64,000 nucleotides of DNA, from contig JAXRKP010000408.1 of the NCBI GenBank assembly GCA_037039925.1, forward strand, positions 180,001 to 244,000, given 5' to 3'. The first letter of the stretch is position 1, and every line of letters starts with the position of its first letter. A program made the translations under genes and the position numbers. The stretch comes from Doris montereyensis (Eukaryota > Mollusca > Gastropoda > Nudibranchia > Dorididae). The notes beneath the pieces were generated by a model, which was given only the letters and a program-made list of their open reading frames with translations, searched no databases and had not been told where the DNA came from. Shown piece by piece: positions 24,800 through 36,631 of this stretch.

Positions 24800-25275
24800 C
24801 AGTATTATGATGTGATTATGATATGATTATGATGTGATTATGATATGATTATGATATGATTATGATGTGATTATGATGTGATTATGATATGATTATGATG
24901 TGATTATGATGTGATTATGATATGATTATGATTATGATATGATTATGATATGATTATGATATGATTATGATATGATTATGATTATGATATGATTATGATA
25001 TGATTATGACGTGATTATGATTATGATATGATTATGATATGATTATGATATGATTATGACGTGATTATGATTATGATATGATTATGATGTGATTATGATA
25101 TGATTATGATATGATTATGATGTGATTATGATTATGATATGATTATGATATGATTATGACGTCATTATGATTATGATATGATTATGATATGATTATGTGA
25201 TTATGATTATGATATGATTATAATATGATTACGTGATTATGTTATACGTGATTATGATTATGATATGATATGATA
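24800..25275. repeat. 11-bp minisatellite (TGATTATGATA)n
   Basis: Over 40 head-to-tail units of TGATTATGATA or TGATTATGATG with occasional 6-bp GATTAT units. Confidence 0.95.
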
Positions 25276-25504
25276 TGTGTCTATACAAAAAAATCAAGAA
25301 AAACCCCAACCCATCTAAAACACCATTATCTCAGCCGGGATTCGAACTGATTACCGTACCGATAAATTCGTATCCCATTGCCTTAACCATTGCACCTCGC
25401 AGACTGCTGCTTGCGTCCCGGTCCTAGTGAAGGATTTGAGTACGAACATAGATATTAATTTGATTATCATCTCGATTTAGATCTAGAGCTATAAAATGTC
25501 AATG

Positions 25505-25912
25505 TTAATTGAGGCCGTTGGAAGCGTTGTAGCTGAACCATATAAGTGTTGTGAGTTTGAAACCACGACGCCACTGGCACAGGTGGGACGCCCAGCGTTG
25601 TACTATTAAGCTGGCACAGGTGGGACTGTTTGTGTTTTTCTCTCACAGCGTTGTACTATTAAGAAAATTCCTCATTTTCCTCACTATGACACAAGTGGGA
25701 ATGAGTACCCAGCTATAGGCAGAGAAAATCTCGTCAAGTGTTAGTACGAATCGCCTTACAGGCTGCTGTACTGTATGCTCCCCATGGAATTAAGAAGGAC
25801 TTTGATTTGAATGAAGGGTCTGCTGTGGGATGAAACGATGTGCAGTCGGTGAGCCTGCACTTGTGCGGGGATACGAACTATAAATCTATCTTTATTTTAT
25901 CCTTATCTTCAT
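25505..25912 (+). mobile_element. S3 SINE-like element with internal duplication
   Basis: AGCGTTGTAGCTGAACC, CACTGGCACAGGTGGGAC, GAGTACCCAGCTATAGGCAG, ATGTGCAGTCGGTGAGCCTG and ATAAATCTATCTTTATTT match the copy at 33671-34031. The segment with GGCACAGGTGGGAC and GCGTTGTACTATTAAG occurs twice, giving a longer copy. Confidence 0.8.
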
Positions 25913-26099
25913 TTCGGCAATGTAAGCTGCAGTTTGGTAACAGTAGATCTAGTGCTTATGTCGTCATTGAGGATGTTGCTCTTTCGACGGAGAGATTATC
26001 CTTATCTATCATTTCGGCAAGATCATTCCCGTTTTATTGAGGATGCAAAAGCGATATCAACAAAGTTGATATTCAAAGTCGAGGACGATTCGAGGCCGT

Positions 26100-26350
26100 T
26101 GCAAGATAAAGCGTTTTTTGATACAAAGCTTTGATATTCAACAAAGCTTGATATTCAACAAAGCTTGATATTCAACGAAGCTTGTTGATATTCAACGAAG
26201 CTTGATATTCAACAAAAGTTGATATTCAACGAAGCTTGATATTCTTGATATTCAACAAAGCTTGATATTAAAACAACAACAACGATATTCAAACGAAGCT
26301 TGATATTCTTGATATTAAACGATGGTTTAAATTGATATTCTTGATATTCA
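26100..26350. repeat. Short tandem repeat based on TTGATATTCAACAAAGC
   Basis: About twelve irregular units of TTGATATTCAACRAAGC, spaced 11-28 bp. Confidence 0.85.
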
Positions 26351-26485
26351 ACGATTCTTGATTCCAAAACATTCAACAACGAAAAGTAACTGGTCAGCGA
26401 AATAATACATGAAAATAAACCATGGTTTAAATTAATTACTAGTCCCTGTAGAAAATAAGATCGTTCCAAAGGTCTGAATCTGATT

Positions 26486-29400
26486 TTTTTACCCACATCT
26501 ACAACAAATAAATGTGATTTCAGGATGATTTTTTGGTATAATTTTTTGATTGCCCTGGCTGCCTGTAAACAACCAAGGATCTTTAACGTGCACAGAGTGT
26601 TGTGATATACGGACTGCCCTGTAAGCAACCAACGGATCTTTAACGTTCACAGAGTGTTGTGATATACGGACTGCCCTTACCAGGGGATCTTTATTATGTA
26701 CAGCAGCCAAGAGGATCTTTATTGTGTACAGAGTGTTGTGATATACGGACTGCCCTGTAAACAACCAGGTGATCTTTATTGTGTACAGAGTGTTGTGATA
26801 TACGGACTGCCCTGTAAACAGCCAAGGGATCTTTATTGTGTACAGAGTGTTGTGATATACGGACTGCCATGTAAACAACCAAGGGATCTTTAACGTGCAC
26901 AGAGTGTTGTGATATACGGACTTTGCCATAAACAGACGTGTACAGAGTGTTGTGATATACGGACTGCTCTGTAAACAGCCAAGGATCTTTAACGTGTACA
27001 GAGTGTTGTGATATACGGACTGCTCTGTAACCAGCCAAGGATCTTTAACGTGCACAGAGTGTTGTGATTACGGACTGCCCTGTAAACAGCCAAGGGATCT
27101 TTAACGTGCACAGAGTGTTGTGATTACGGACTGCCCTGTAAACAGCCAAGGGATCTTTAACGTGCACAGAGTGTTGTGATATACGGACTGCTCTGTACAA
27201 CCAAGGGATCTTTAACGTGTATAGAGTGTTGTGATATACGGACTGCTCTCTAACCAACCAAGGGATCTTTAACGTGACAGAGTGTTGTGATATGATTAAC
27301 CAACCAAGGATCTTTAACGTGTACAGAGTGTTGTGATATACGGACTGCTCTGTAACCAACCAAGGGATCTTTAACGTGTTGTGATATACGGACTGATTGA
27401 TAGATGTAAACCAAGGGTGAGTGTTGTGATATACGGACTGCTCTGTAAACTACCAAGGGATCTTTAACGTGTACAGAGTGTTGTGATATACGGATAAACA
27501 GCCAAGGGATCTTTAACGTGTACAGAGTGTTGTGATATACGGACTGCCCTGTAAACAACCAAGGATCTTTAACGTGTACAGAGTGTTGTGATATACGGAC
27601 TGCTCTGTAAACAATAAGGGATCTTTAACGTGTACAGAGTGTTGTGATATACGGATATGTGTCTGTAAATCAAGAAAAACCCCAAGGGATCTTTAACATT
27701 ACAGAGGTTGTGATATACGGACTGCTTTGTAACCAACCCAAGGGATCTTTAACGTCAGAGTGTTGTGATATACGGACTGCTCTGGTCCTTGTGATATACG
27801 GACTGCTCTGTAATCCAACCAAGGATCTTTAACGTGCACAGAGTGATTGTGATATACGGACTGTCAATGTTAAAGGCCAAGGATCTTTAAGTGTACAGAG
27901 TGTTGTGATGAAACCACGGACTGGTTCCCTGCCCACGGCTGGCACAGGTGGGATTGTTTGTGATCTTTAACGTTGCACAGAGTGTTGTGATATACGGACT
28001 GCTCTGTAAACAGCCCAAGGGATCTTTAACGTGCACAGAGTGTTGTGATATACGGACTGCCCTGTAAACAGCCATGGAGGGATCTTTATTTGTGAAAGAG
28101 TGTTGTGATATACGGACTGCCAGTCTGTAAACAGCCAAGGGATCTTTATAAATCTATCAGAGTGTTATGATATACGGACTGCTTTGGCAATGTAAACAGT
28201 TTGGTAAAGGGATCTTTAACGTGTCACAGGATGTTGTGATTGTCGACGGAGGACTGCATTTTGTTAAACAGCCAAGGGATCTTTAACGTGCACAGAGTGT
28301 TGTGATGATACGGACTTTGATATTCAAAACTTGATATTCAAGGGATCTTTATATTCAACAGAGTGTTGTGATATACGGACTGCCCTGTAAACAGCCAAGG
28401 GATCTTTAACGTGTACAGAGTGTTGTGATATTCAACGGAATCTTGTATTCAACGAAGGGATCTTTCAACAGTGTTGTGATATACGGACTGCCCTGTAAAC
28501 GAAGCCAAGGGATCTTTAACGTGCACAGAGTGTTGTGATATTCAACGGACTGCCCTGTAAACAGCCAAGGGATCTTTATTGTGTACAGCGGTTGTGAAAA
28601 ACGGACTGCTCTGTAAACAGCCAAGGATCTTTAACGTCCAAAGAGTGTTGTGATATGACGGACTGCCCTGTAAACAGCCAAGGGATCTTTAACGTGCACA
28701 GAGTGTTGTGATATACTGGACTGCCCTGTAAACAGCCAAGGGATCTTTAACGTGCACAGAGTGTTGTGATATACGGACTGCCCTGTAAACAGCCAAGGGA
28801 TCTTTAACGTGCACAGAGTGTTGTGATACGGACTGCCCTGTAAACAGCCAAGGGATCTTTAACGTGTACAGAGTGTTGTGATATACGGACTGCCCTGTAA
28901 ACAGCCAAGGGATCTTTAACGTGTACAGAGTGTTGTGATATACGGACTGCCCTTAAACAGCCAAGGGATCTTTATTGTGCACAGAGTGTTGTGATATACG
29001 GACTGCCTGTAAACAGCCAAGGGATCTTTAACGTGTACAGAGTGTTGTGATATACGGACTGCTCTGTAAACAGCCAAGGGATCTTTAACGTGCACAGAGT
29101 GTTGTGATATACGGACTGCTCTGTAACCAGCCAAGGGATCTTTAACGTGCACAGAGTGTTGTGATATACGGACTGCCCTGTAAACAACCAAGGGATCTTT
29201 AACGTGTACAGAGTGTTGTGATATACGGACTGCCCTGTAAACAACCAAGGGATCTTTAACGTGTACAGAGTGTTGTGATATACGGACTAACCTGTAACCA
29301 ACCAAGGATCTTTAACGTGTACAGAGTGTTGTGATATACGGACTGCCCTGTAACCAACCAAGGATCTTTAAAGTGTACAGAGTGTTGTGATATACGGACT

Positions 29401-31967
29401 GCCCTGTAAACAACCAAGGGATCTTTAACGTGTACAGAGTGTTGTGATATACGGACTGCCCTGTAAACAACCAAAGGATCTTTAACGTGTACAGAGTGTT
29501 GTGATATACGGACTGCTCTGTAACCAACCAAGGATCTTTAACGTGTACAGAGTGTTGTGATATACGGACTGCCCTGTAACCAACCAAGGGATCTTTAACG
29601 TGTACAGAGTGTTGTGATATACGGACTGCTCTGTAACCAACCAAGGATCTTTAACGTGCACAGAGTGTTGTGATATACGGACTGCTCTGTAACCAACAAG
29701 GGATCTTTAACGTGCACAGAGTGTTGTGATATACGGACTGCCCTGTAACCAACCAAGGGATCTTTAACGTGCACAGAGTGTTGTGATATACGGACTGCTC
29801 TGTAACCAACCAAGGATCTTTAACGTGCACAGAGTGTTGTGATATACGGACTGCCCTGTAACCAACCAAGGGATCTTTAACGTGTACAGAGTGTTGTGAT
29901 ATACGGACAGCCTGTAACCAACCAAGGGATCTTTAACGTGCACAGAGTGTTGTGATATACGGACTGCCCTGTAACCAACCAAGGGATCTTTAACGTGCAC
30001 AGAGTGTTGTGATATACGGACTGCCCTGTAACCAACCAAGGGATCTTTAACGTGCACAGAGTGTTGTGATATACGGACTGCTCTGTAACCAACCAAGGGA
30101 TCTTTAACGTGTACAGAGTGTTGTGATATACGGACTGCTCTGTAACCAACCAAGGGATCTTTAACCAGAGTGTTGTGATATACGGACTGCTCTGTAACCA
30201 ACCAAGGGATCTTTAACGTGTACAGAGTGTTGTGATATACGGACTGCTCTGTAACCAACCAAGGGATCTTTAACGTGCACAGAGTGTTGTGATATACGGA
30301 CTGCTCTGTAACCAGCAAGGGATCTTTAACGTGCACAGAGTGTTGTGATATACGGACTGCCCTGTAACCAACCAAGGGATCTTTAACGTGCACAGAGTGT
30401 TGTGATATACGGACTGCCCTGTAACCAACCAAGGGATCTTTAACGTGCACAGAGTGTTGTGATATACGGACTGCCCTGTAACCAACCAAGGGATCTTTAA
30501 CGTGCACAGAGTGTTGTGATACGGACTGCTCTGTAACCAACCAAGGGATCTTTAACGTGCACAGAGTGTTGTGATATACGGACTGCTCTGTAACCAACCA
30601 AGGGATCTTTAACGTGCACAGAGTGTTGTGATATACGGACTGCTCTGTAACCAACCAAGGGATCTTTAACGTGTACAGAGTGTTGTGATATACTGACTGC
30701 CCTGTAACCAACCAAGGGATCTTTAACGTGCACAGAGTGTTGTGATATACGGACTGCTCTGTAAACAAGCAAGGGATCTTTAACGTGCACAGAGTGTTGT
30801 GATATACGGACTGCTCTGTAACCAACCAAGTGGATCTTTAACGTGTACAGAGTGTTGTGATATACGGACTGCTCTGTAAACTACCAAGGGATCTTTAACG
30901 TGTACAGAGTGTTGTGATATACGGACTGCTCTGTAACCAACCAAGGGATCTTTAACGTGCACAGAGTGTTGTGATATACGGACTGCTCTGTAAACTACCA
31001 AGGGATCTTTAACGTGCACAGAGTGTTGTGATATACGGACTGCTCTGTAACCAACCAAGGGATCTTTAACGTGCACAGAGTGTTGTGATATACGGACTGC
31101 TCTGTAACCAACCAAGGGATCTTTAACGTGTACAGAGTGTTGTGATATACGGACTGCTCTGTAACCAACCAAGGGATCTTTAACGTGCACAGAGTGTTGT
31201 GATATACGGACTGCTCTGTAACCAACCAAGGGGATCTTTAACGTGTACAGAGTGTTGTGATATACGGACTGCTCTGTAACCAACCAAGGATCTTTAAAGT
31301 GCACAGAGTGTTGTGATATACGGACTGCTCTGTAACCAACCAAGGGATCTTTAACGTGCACAGAGTGTTGTGATATACGGACTGCTCTGTAACCAACCAA
31401 GGGATCTTTAACGTGCACAGAGTGTTGTGATATACGGACTGCTCTGTAACCAACCAAGGGATCTTTAACGTGCACAGAGTGTTGTGATATACGGACTGCC
31501 ATGTAACCAACCAAGGGATCTTTAACGTGTACAGAGTGTTGTGATATACGGACTGCTCTGTAACCAACCAAGGATCTTTAACGTGCACAGAGTGTTGTGA
31601 TATACGGACTTCTTCTGTAACCAACCAAAGGATCTTTAACGTGCACAGAGTGTTGTGATATACGGACTGCCCTGTAACCAACCAAGGGATCTTTAACGTG
31701 TACAGAGTGTTGTGATATACGGACTGGGATTTTGCAAGGGATCTTTAACGTGTACCAGTGTTGTGATCTGCACTCGGGACTCTCCATCCATCCTAAATGG
31801 ACTGGAGCGTCCATCCATCCAAATTTGTTTGGGGCGGCGCGGCGGCGGGGGCGGGGGTGGAGGGAGGTAGATTTTGCTCGATGTTTCTTCAACCAGTGCC
31901 AGGATCGAACCCACTACTTTTTGGATTGAGAGGTACACCAGTTTGCCTCTTGACTACCGAGTCCCCC
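26486..31967 (-). repeat. 57-bp satellite array inside one S1 SINE
   Basis: About 90 tandem units of 57 bp (some 56) containing CAAGGGATCTTTAACGTGCA, CAGAGTGTTGTGATATACGG and ACTGCTCTGTAACCAAC. The unit equals the S1 segment from CGGACTGCCCTGTAAACAAC to GTGTTGTGAT. The array is bordered on the left (26486-26600) by the S1 3' end in reverse and on the right (31740-31967) by the S1 5' half in reverse (GGTAGATTTTGCTCGATG, GATCGAACCCACTAC, GACTACCGAGTCCCC), so it is one S1 element grown internally. Left units mostly read GTAAACAGCC and right units GTAACCAACC. The period is a multiple of three, so long 19-residue-repeat frames appear on the minus strand, with no sign of being genes. Confidence 0.95.
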
Positions 31968-32059
31968 GTAACGAAAGGTCAAAGGGACATCTAACGATTT
32001 TAATTTGTTACCTTTACAGACTGCTCTGAGCCTATCAAGTTGGATATTTAGACGCTAGC

Positions 32060-32600
32060 ACAGATCGCAGTGTTACATGTTGTGATATACGGACTGCTCT
32101 GTAAACAAACACAGGGATCTTTAACGTACACAGAGTATTATGATATACGGACACTCTATAAACACACCGATGGGATCTTTAACGTGCACAGAGTGTACAC
32201 ACATACATAAACACACATATAACACATGGACATAACACACACATATTGTGATATACGGACTGCTCATAAACACACCATGGATCTTTAACACACAGAGTGT
32301 TGTGATATACGGACACTCATAACATACCGATGGATCTTTAACTGTACACAGAGTGTTGTGATATACGGACTGCTCTGTAAACAAACGATGGATCTTTAAA
32401 GTACATACAGAGTGTTGTGATATACGGACTGCTCTGTAAACACACCGATGGATCTTTAACGTGCACAGATGTTGTGATATACGGACTGCTCTGTAACACA
32501 ACCACAGGGATCTTTAACACATACAGAGGTTGTGATATACGGACCTTACTTTAACGTGCACAGAGTGTTGTGATATCGGTCTGCTCTGTAACCAAGGGAT
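32060..32600. repeat. Degenerate 57-bp satellite units mixed with CA-rich sequence
   Basis: Units such as GTTGTGATATACGGACTGCT are still clear, but spacers are replaced by ACACATACATAAACAC-type sequence resembling the flank at 32830-33110. Confidence 0.75.
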
Positions 32601-32820
32601 CTTTAACAAAAACTTATCGTCTGTCTCATACCATCCATCCAAATACCGACCAACGGAGGCGGCGCGGGGGTGGGGGGAGGATATTTCATCGATGTTTCTT
32701 CACCAGTTTGTTAAACTTTTTGATTGAGAGGTTACCAGTTTGTTGACTGTTCGAAAAGCCACATCTAAGATTTTAATCTTACCTTTATCAGACAACTATT
32801 CGGTTGAGATAGCTCGTGAA
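32601..32820 (-). repeat. Eroded second copy of the S1 5' flank
   Basis: Follows the order of 31770-32030 (CCATCCATCCAAAT, GGCGGCGCGG, CGATGTTTCTTCA, TTTTTGATTGAGAGGT, GATTTTAAT) with many small deletions. Confidence 0.65.
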
Positions 32821-32829
32821 GCTAAACAA

Positions 32830-33340
32830 CACATACACATACAGATATTAGATACAAATCACCCTATTGACAGTACATGATATATAATTGTCCTTACACA
32901 CATACGGTGTTATCCTACACCAGCTGATGCTACACACTCATTTACACACAGGGGTCACACATATACACATATTTGACGTACATAAACACACAGTGTTTCT
33001 CTGATACACACATACACAACCTCACATTGGCTCTCATACATGACCCCAATTCAAACATACACACATATATACACACATACATAACTACACACATATACAC
33101 ACACACATAAACACCACCAACCTTACAACAACAACCCATGCCTAAGTCTAGCACAAACACTTACAAAAACACATACGGACATATATTTCTGGATGATTCC
33201 AGAGTTTTTAAATTAAAGTTACTTGTTGACTGAATGAATCCAACTTTTTGATAGCGTGACATGTACATCACCTATTAAGAGGAAGGTTATCCTCCAGGAT
33301 GGATGGAAAGGGGTCACGTAGTGACATGTGACGAGTGTTG
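32830..33340. other. CA-rich intergenic
   Basis: ACACATACACAT-type low-complexity stretches; no gene seen. Confidence 0.6.
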
Positions 33341-33344
33341 TTTA

Positions 33345-34235
33345 GAGGAATAATATTTGATTGTGATTTTACCCCTAAGTCCACCACAACTAAGGTGATG
33401 TTTATAATATTTGATGTGATTTTACCCACGTCCACCACAACTAACTTGATGTTTATAATATTTGATGTGATTTTACCCACGTCCACCACAACTAAGGTGA
33501 TGTTTATAATATTTGATGTGATTTTACCCACGTCCACCACAACTAAGGTGATGTTTATAATATTTGATGTGATTTTACCCACGTCCACCACAACTAAGGT
33601 GATGTCGGGACTTTTCGGCACGATGTTTAATTTTGCCCAGACTGCCATGTATTGTAAACAACCAAGGGATCTTATGAGGCGTTGTAGCTAAACAGTAGTG
33701 CTGTGAGCTTGTCATCTCGACGACACTGGTTCAAATATCACCACTGGCACAGGTGGGTTTCCCCCACCACGTTGTACTCTTACGAAAAGTATTTCACTCT
33801 GCTGTCCTCACTGGACTCAGGTGTGAATGAGTACCCAGCTATAGGTAGAGAAAGATCTTGTCAGAGTGTTAGTACACGAAAAGCCTAACAGGTTTGTGTA
33901 CTGTATGCTCCCCTGGGAGTTGAGAAGGATTTTGAATGAAATGGCCTGCTGGGGGATAAATGATGTACAGTCGGTGAGCCTGCATTTGTGCGGGGATATG
34001 GACTATAAATCCATCTTTATCTCTATCTTAAACATGCACTACGTTGTGATCTGCACATGGGATGTCGTTTTTTTTATCGCCTCCGATGGAACTCGGTGTT
34101 GAACCAACCAGGATGGGGTGGTGGGGTGGGGGGTTACCTGAAAAGCTCTATGTTTTTAACGGCTCGGGCCCACGAACCCACGACCTTTTGCTTTAGAGGC
34201 ACACACATTATTTCTGGACCACCGTGTACTCCGTA
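33345..34235 (-). mobile_element. S1 SINE with 51-bp tandem array, interrupted by S3
   Basis: S1 in reverse: its terminal segment (TTTTACCCACGTCCACCACA, ACTAAGGTGATGTTTATAAT) is repeated about five times with a 51-bp period at 33355-33610. The body continues to ACAACCAAGGGATCTT at ~33670, is interrupted by S3 (33671-34031), and resumes at 34033 (ACATGCACTACGTTGTGATC) through to ACCACCGTGTACTCCG. Confidence 0.85.
33671..34031 (+). mobile_element. S3 SINE-like element inserted in S1
   Basis: GAGGCGTTGTAGCTAAACAG start, a B-box-like GGTTCAAATATCA, CACTGGCACAGGTGGG, GAGTACCCAGCTATAGGTAG, TGTACAGTCGGTGAGCCTGC, and an end in TAAATCCATCTTTATCTC. Confidence 0.82.
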
Positions 34236-34414
34236 AAAAGTGGTGGTTGTGGGTTCGACTCTTATCTCCGTCCGTGATTTTGTTTCTGTTTATTCCCTTG
34301 TATTTATTGTCTTGTTTTCGTCCATGTTGACAAATCAATATAACGATCTCTAGGCTTATACATTATACATTATACTGAACTCATTTTATCTTTATGTTAT
34401 TTTCTTTCCCACAG

Positions 34415-35503
34415 TCAATTTCACAATTGGAACAGCTCTTTTAGGGGAAAACGTACAAGGGCTGCATTTGGCGAGAATCTTAATCTTATCAAGATAAAAA
34501 AAGAAGAAAAAAAAACAACAACCCAGTATATTGGCATAATAATGTCTGAGGAATTGTCTGGAAAAGTTGCCATCATTACCGGCGCCAGTTCTGGTCTTGG
34601 CAGAGCCATAGCTGTCCTGATGGCCAAAAAGGGTGCATTCGTTAGTCTGTGTGGACGCGACCTGAAAAAGCTCAAGGCAGTCTCTCAAGAATGTGTTAAC
34701 GTCAGCAGCAAGCAATCTGTAGAAGACTCCTCCTTCCTCATCATCGCTGGCGATGTTACGGCCGATCACATGAGACGAGAAATCGTTGAGAAAACCGTTG
34801 AGAAATTCGGACGACTGGATATCCTCGTCAACAACGCCGGCATTTCATTTCCCAACAGCGATCTGCAGCAAACCAGCGAGGAGACCTATGATCACATTAT
34901 GGACGTCAATTTGAAATCGGCTTTCTTTCTCAGTCAGATGGCTATTCCTCATCTTCAAAAAGCATCCGGTTGTATTGTGAACATGTCCTCCATACTTAGC
35001 ACGATCGTAGGGCCAAAAATCATCGCATACACGATGTCTAAAGCGGCCATGGATCACATGACCCGCACAATGGCTGTGGGCTTGGCGCCTTTGGGAATTC
35101 GGGTCAACGCAGTCAACCCGTCCTGGATTCCGGGCACTGGAATAACCAGGGAGTTTCCAGACTCTCCAAGAGGAGACCCGCAGACGATAACCACCAAACT
35201 CGAGGAAAAAAACAGCCGCTGTATGGCACTTGTGTGACGGCAGAAGACATCGCCCATTCCGTGTGTTTTTTGGCGTCGCAGGAAGCAGCGCGGTTCGTGA
35301 CCGGCCAGTGTCACATCGTGGACGGAGGAAGGTCATTTTGGGAACGTCTTAAGACAGTCAGTGGCTGTATTACTGTATTTATAGGAAGGAAATTCTTGAA
35401 ATGTCTTGACACAGTCAGTGGCTGTATCAGTAATCACTGTATTGATAAGGAGGAAATTCTTGGAAATGTCTTGAGACAGTCAGTGGCTGTATTACTGTAT
35501 TGA
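34415..35503 (+). CDS. Short-chain dehydrogenase/reductase (classical SDR), one frameshift
   Basis: An NAD(P)-dependent oxidoreductase; substrate not predictable. An acceptor (TTTCTTTCCCACAG at 34401-34414) opens this exon, so a 5' non-coding exon probably exists upstream. ATG at 34542. Residues 13-20 TGASSGLG (cofactor-binding TGxxxGxG), 97-100 NNAG, N123 in DVNLKSAF, S150 in NMSSILS, Y163-xxx-K167 (YTMSK), and GIRVNAVNPSWIPG at 185-198. The first frame ends in a stop at 35235-35237, but the -1 frame continues YGTCVTAEDIAHSVCFLASQ and VTGQCHIVDGGRSF, the expected SDR C-terminus. One base is missing near the A7 run or CGCTG at 35205-35221. After VDGGRSF the frame runs into a 58-bp minisatellite and stops at 35501-35503. 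All visible coding sequence lies in one exon. A pseudogene is possible. Confidence 0.88.
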
Positions 35504-36325
35504 TAGGAAGGAAATTCTTGGAAATGTCTTGAGACAGTCAGTGGCTGTACCACTGTATTGATAGGAAGGAAATTCTTGGAAATGTCTTGACACAGTCAGT
35601 GGCTGTATCAGTATCACTGTATTGATAGGAAGGAAATTCTTGGAAATGTCTTGAGACAGTCACGGGTTGTATCACTGTATCGATAGGAAGGAAATTCTTT
35701 GAAATGTCTTGAGACAGTCAGTGGCTGTATCAGTATCACTGTATTGATAGGAAGGAAATTCTTGGAAATGTCTTGACACAGTCAGTGGCTGTATCACTAT
35801 ATTGATAGGGAAGGAAATTCTTGGAAATGTCTTGACACAGTCAGTGGCTGTACCACTGTATTGATAGGAAGGAAATTCTTGGAAATGTCTTGACACAGTC
35901 ATCACTATATTGATAGGAAGGAAATTCTGGAAATGTCTTGAACAGTCAGTGGCTGTACCACTGTATTGATAGGAAGGAAATTCTTGGAAATGTCTTGACA
36001 CAGTCAGTGGCTGTATCAGTATCACTGTATTGATAGGAAGGAAATTCTTGGAAATGTCTTGAGACAGTCAGTGGCTGTATCACTGTATCGATAGGAAGGA
36101 AATTCTTGGAAATGTCTTGAGACAGTCAGTGGCTGTATCACTGGATTGATAGGAAGGAAATTCTTGGAAATGTCTTGAGACAGTCAGTGGCTGTATCTCT
36201 GTATTGATAAGGAGGAAATTCTTGGAAATGTCTTGAGACAGTCAGTGGCTGTATTACTGTATTGATAAGGAGGAAATTCTTGGAAATGTCTTGAGACAGT
36301 CAGTGGCTGTATCACTATTTTGGCA
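35338..36325 (+). repeat. 58-bp minisatellite at the SDR 3' end
   Basis: About 16 units containing GAAATTCTTGGAAATGTCTT, GAGACAGTCAGTGGCTGTAT and CACTGTATTGATAGGAAG; some carry an extra CAGTAT. The first, partial unit begins inside the SDR reading frame. Confidence 0.95.
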
Positions 36326-36387
36326 TTATTTGATAGAAATATTATGATAAATAACATACCATTAAAGGTGTAAGCACAAATTCATAA

Positions 36388-36597
36388 ATGCATGGTTTCA
36401 GTTTGTTCTACGTATGTTTTTGGGTTTCTGTTTTTCCTGTCTTGACCTTTGAGAGCGGATCAGAGGTTTTTGGTTTTTGTTGCTTTTTTCTTCCACCTCT
36501 TCTTCTTTTTCTTTCTTTTCTGCTTCTTTTCCTCCTCCTCCTCCTTCTTCTTCTTCGTCTTGATCAGGCCTTAAATCCTTTGTTTACTAATTCATGA
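36388..36597. other. Pyrimidine-rich stretch, not a gene
   Basis: Around 36480-36560 is CTT/CCT-rich. The open frame is a low-complexity Leu/Phe artefact. Confidence 0.6.
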
Positions 36598-36631
36598 AAC
36601 TTTTTTGGCACATTTACTTATTAAAACAGTG

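Noticed and set aside
29764..31571. Long minus-strand open frames with 19-residue repeats
   Set aside because: They are created by the 57-bp period of the satellite, occur in two frames at once, shift wherever a 56-bp unit occurs, and lack a start context, signal or domain.
26600..31730. CRISPR-like array
   Set aside because: Units are contiguous tandem repeats with no unique spacers, in a eukaryotic context, and derive from a SINE.
34542..35503. Retrocopied SDR
   Set aside because: A clear splice acceptor precedes the exon (34401-34414) and no poly(A) tail is visible, so a single coding exon is more likely than a processed copy; not excluded.
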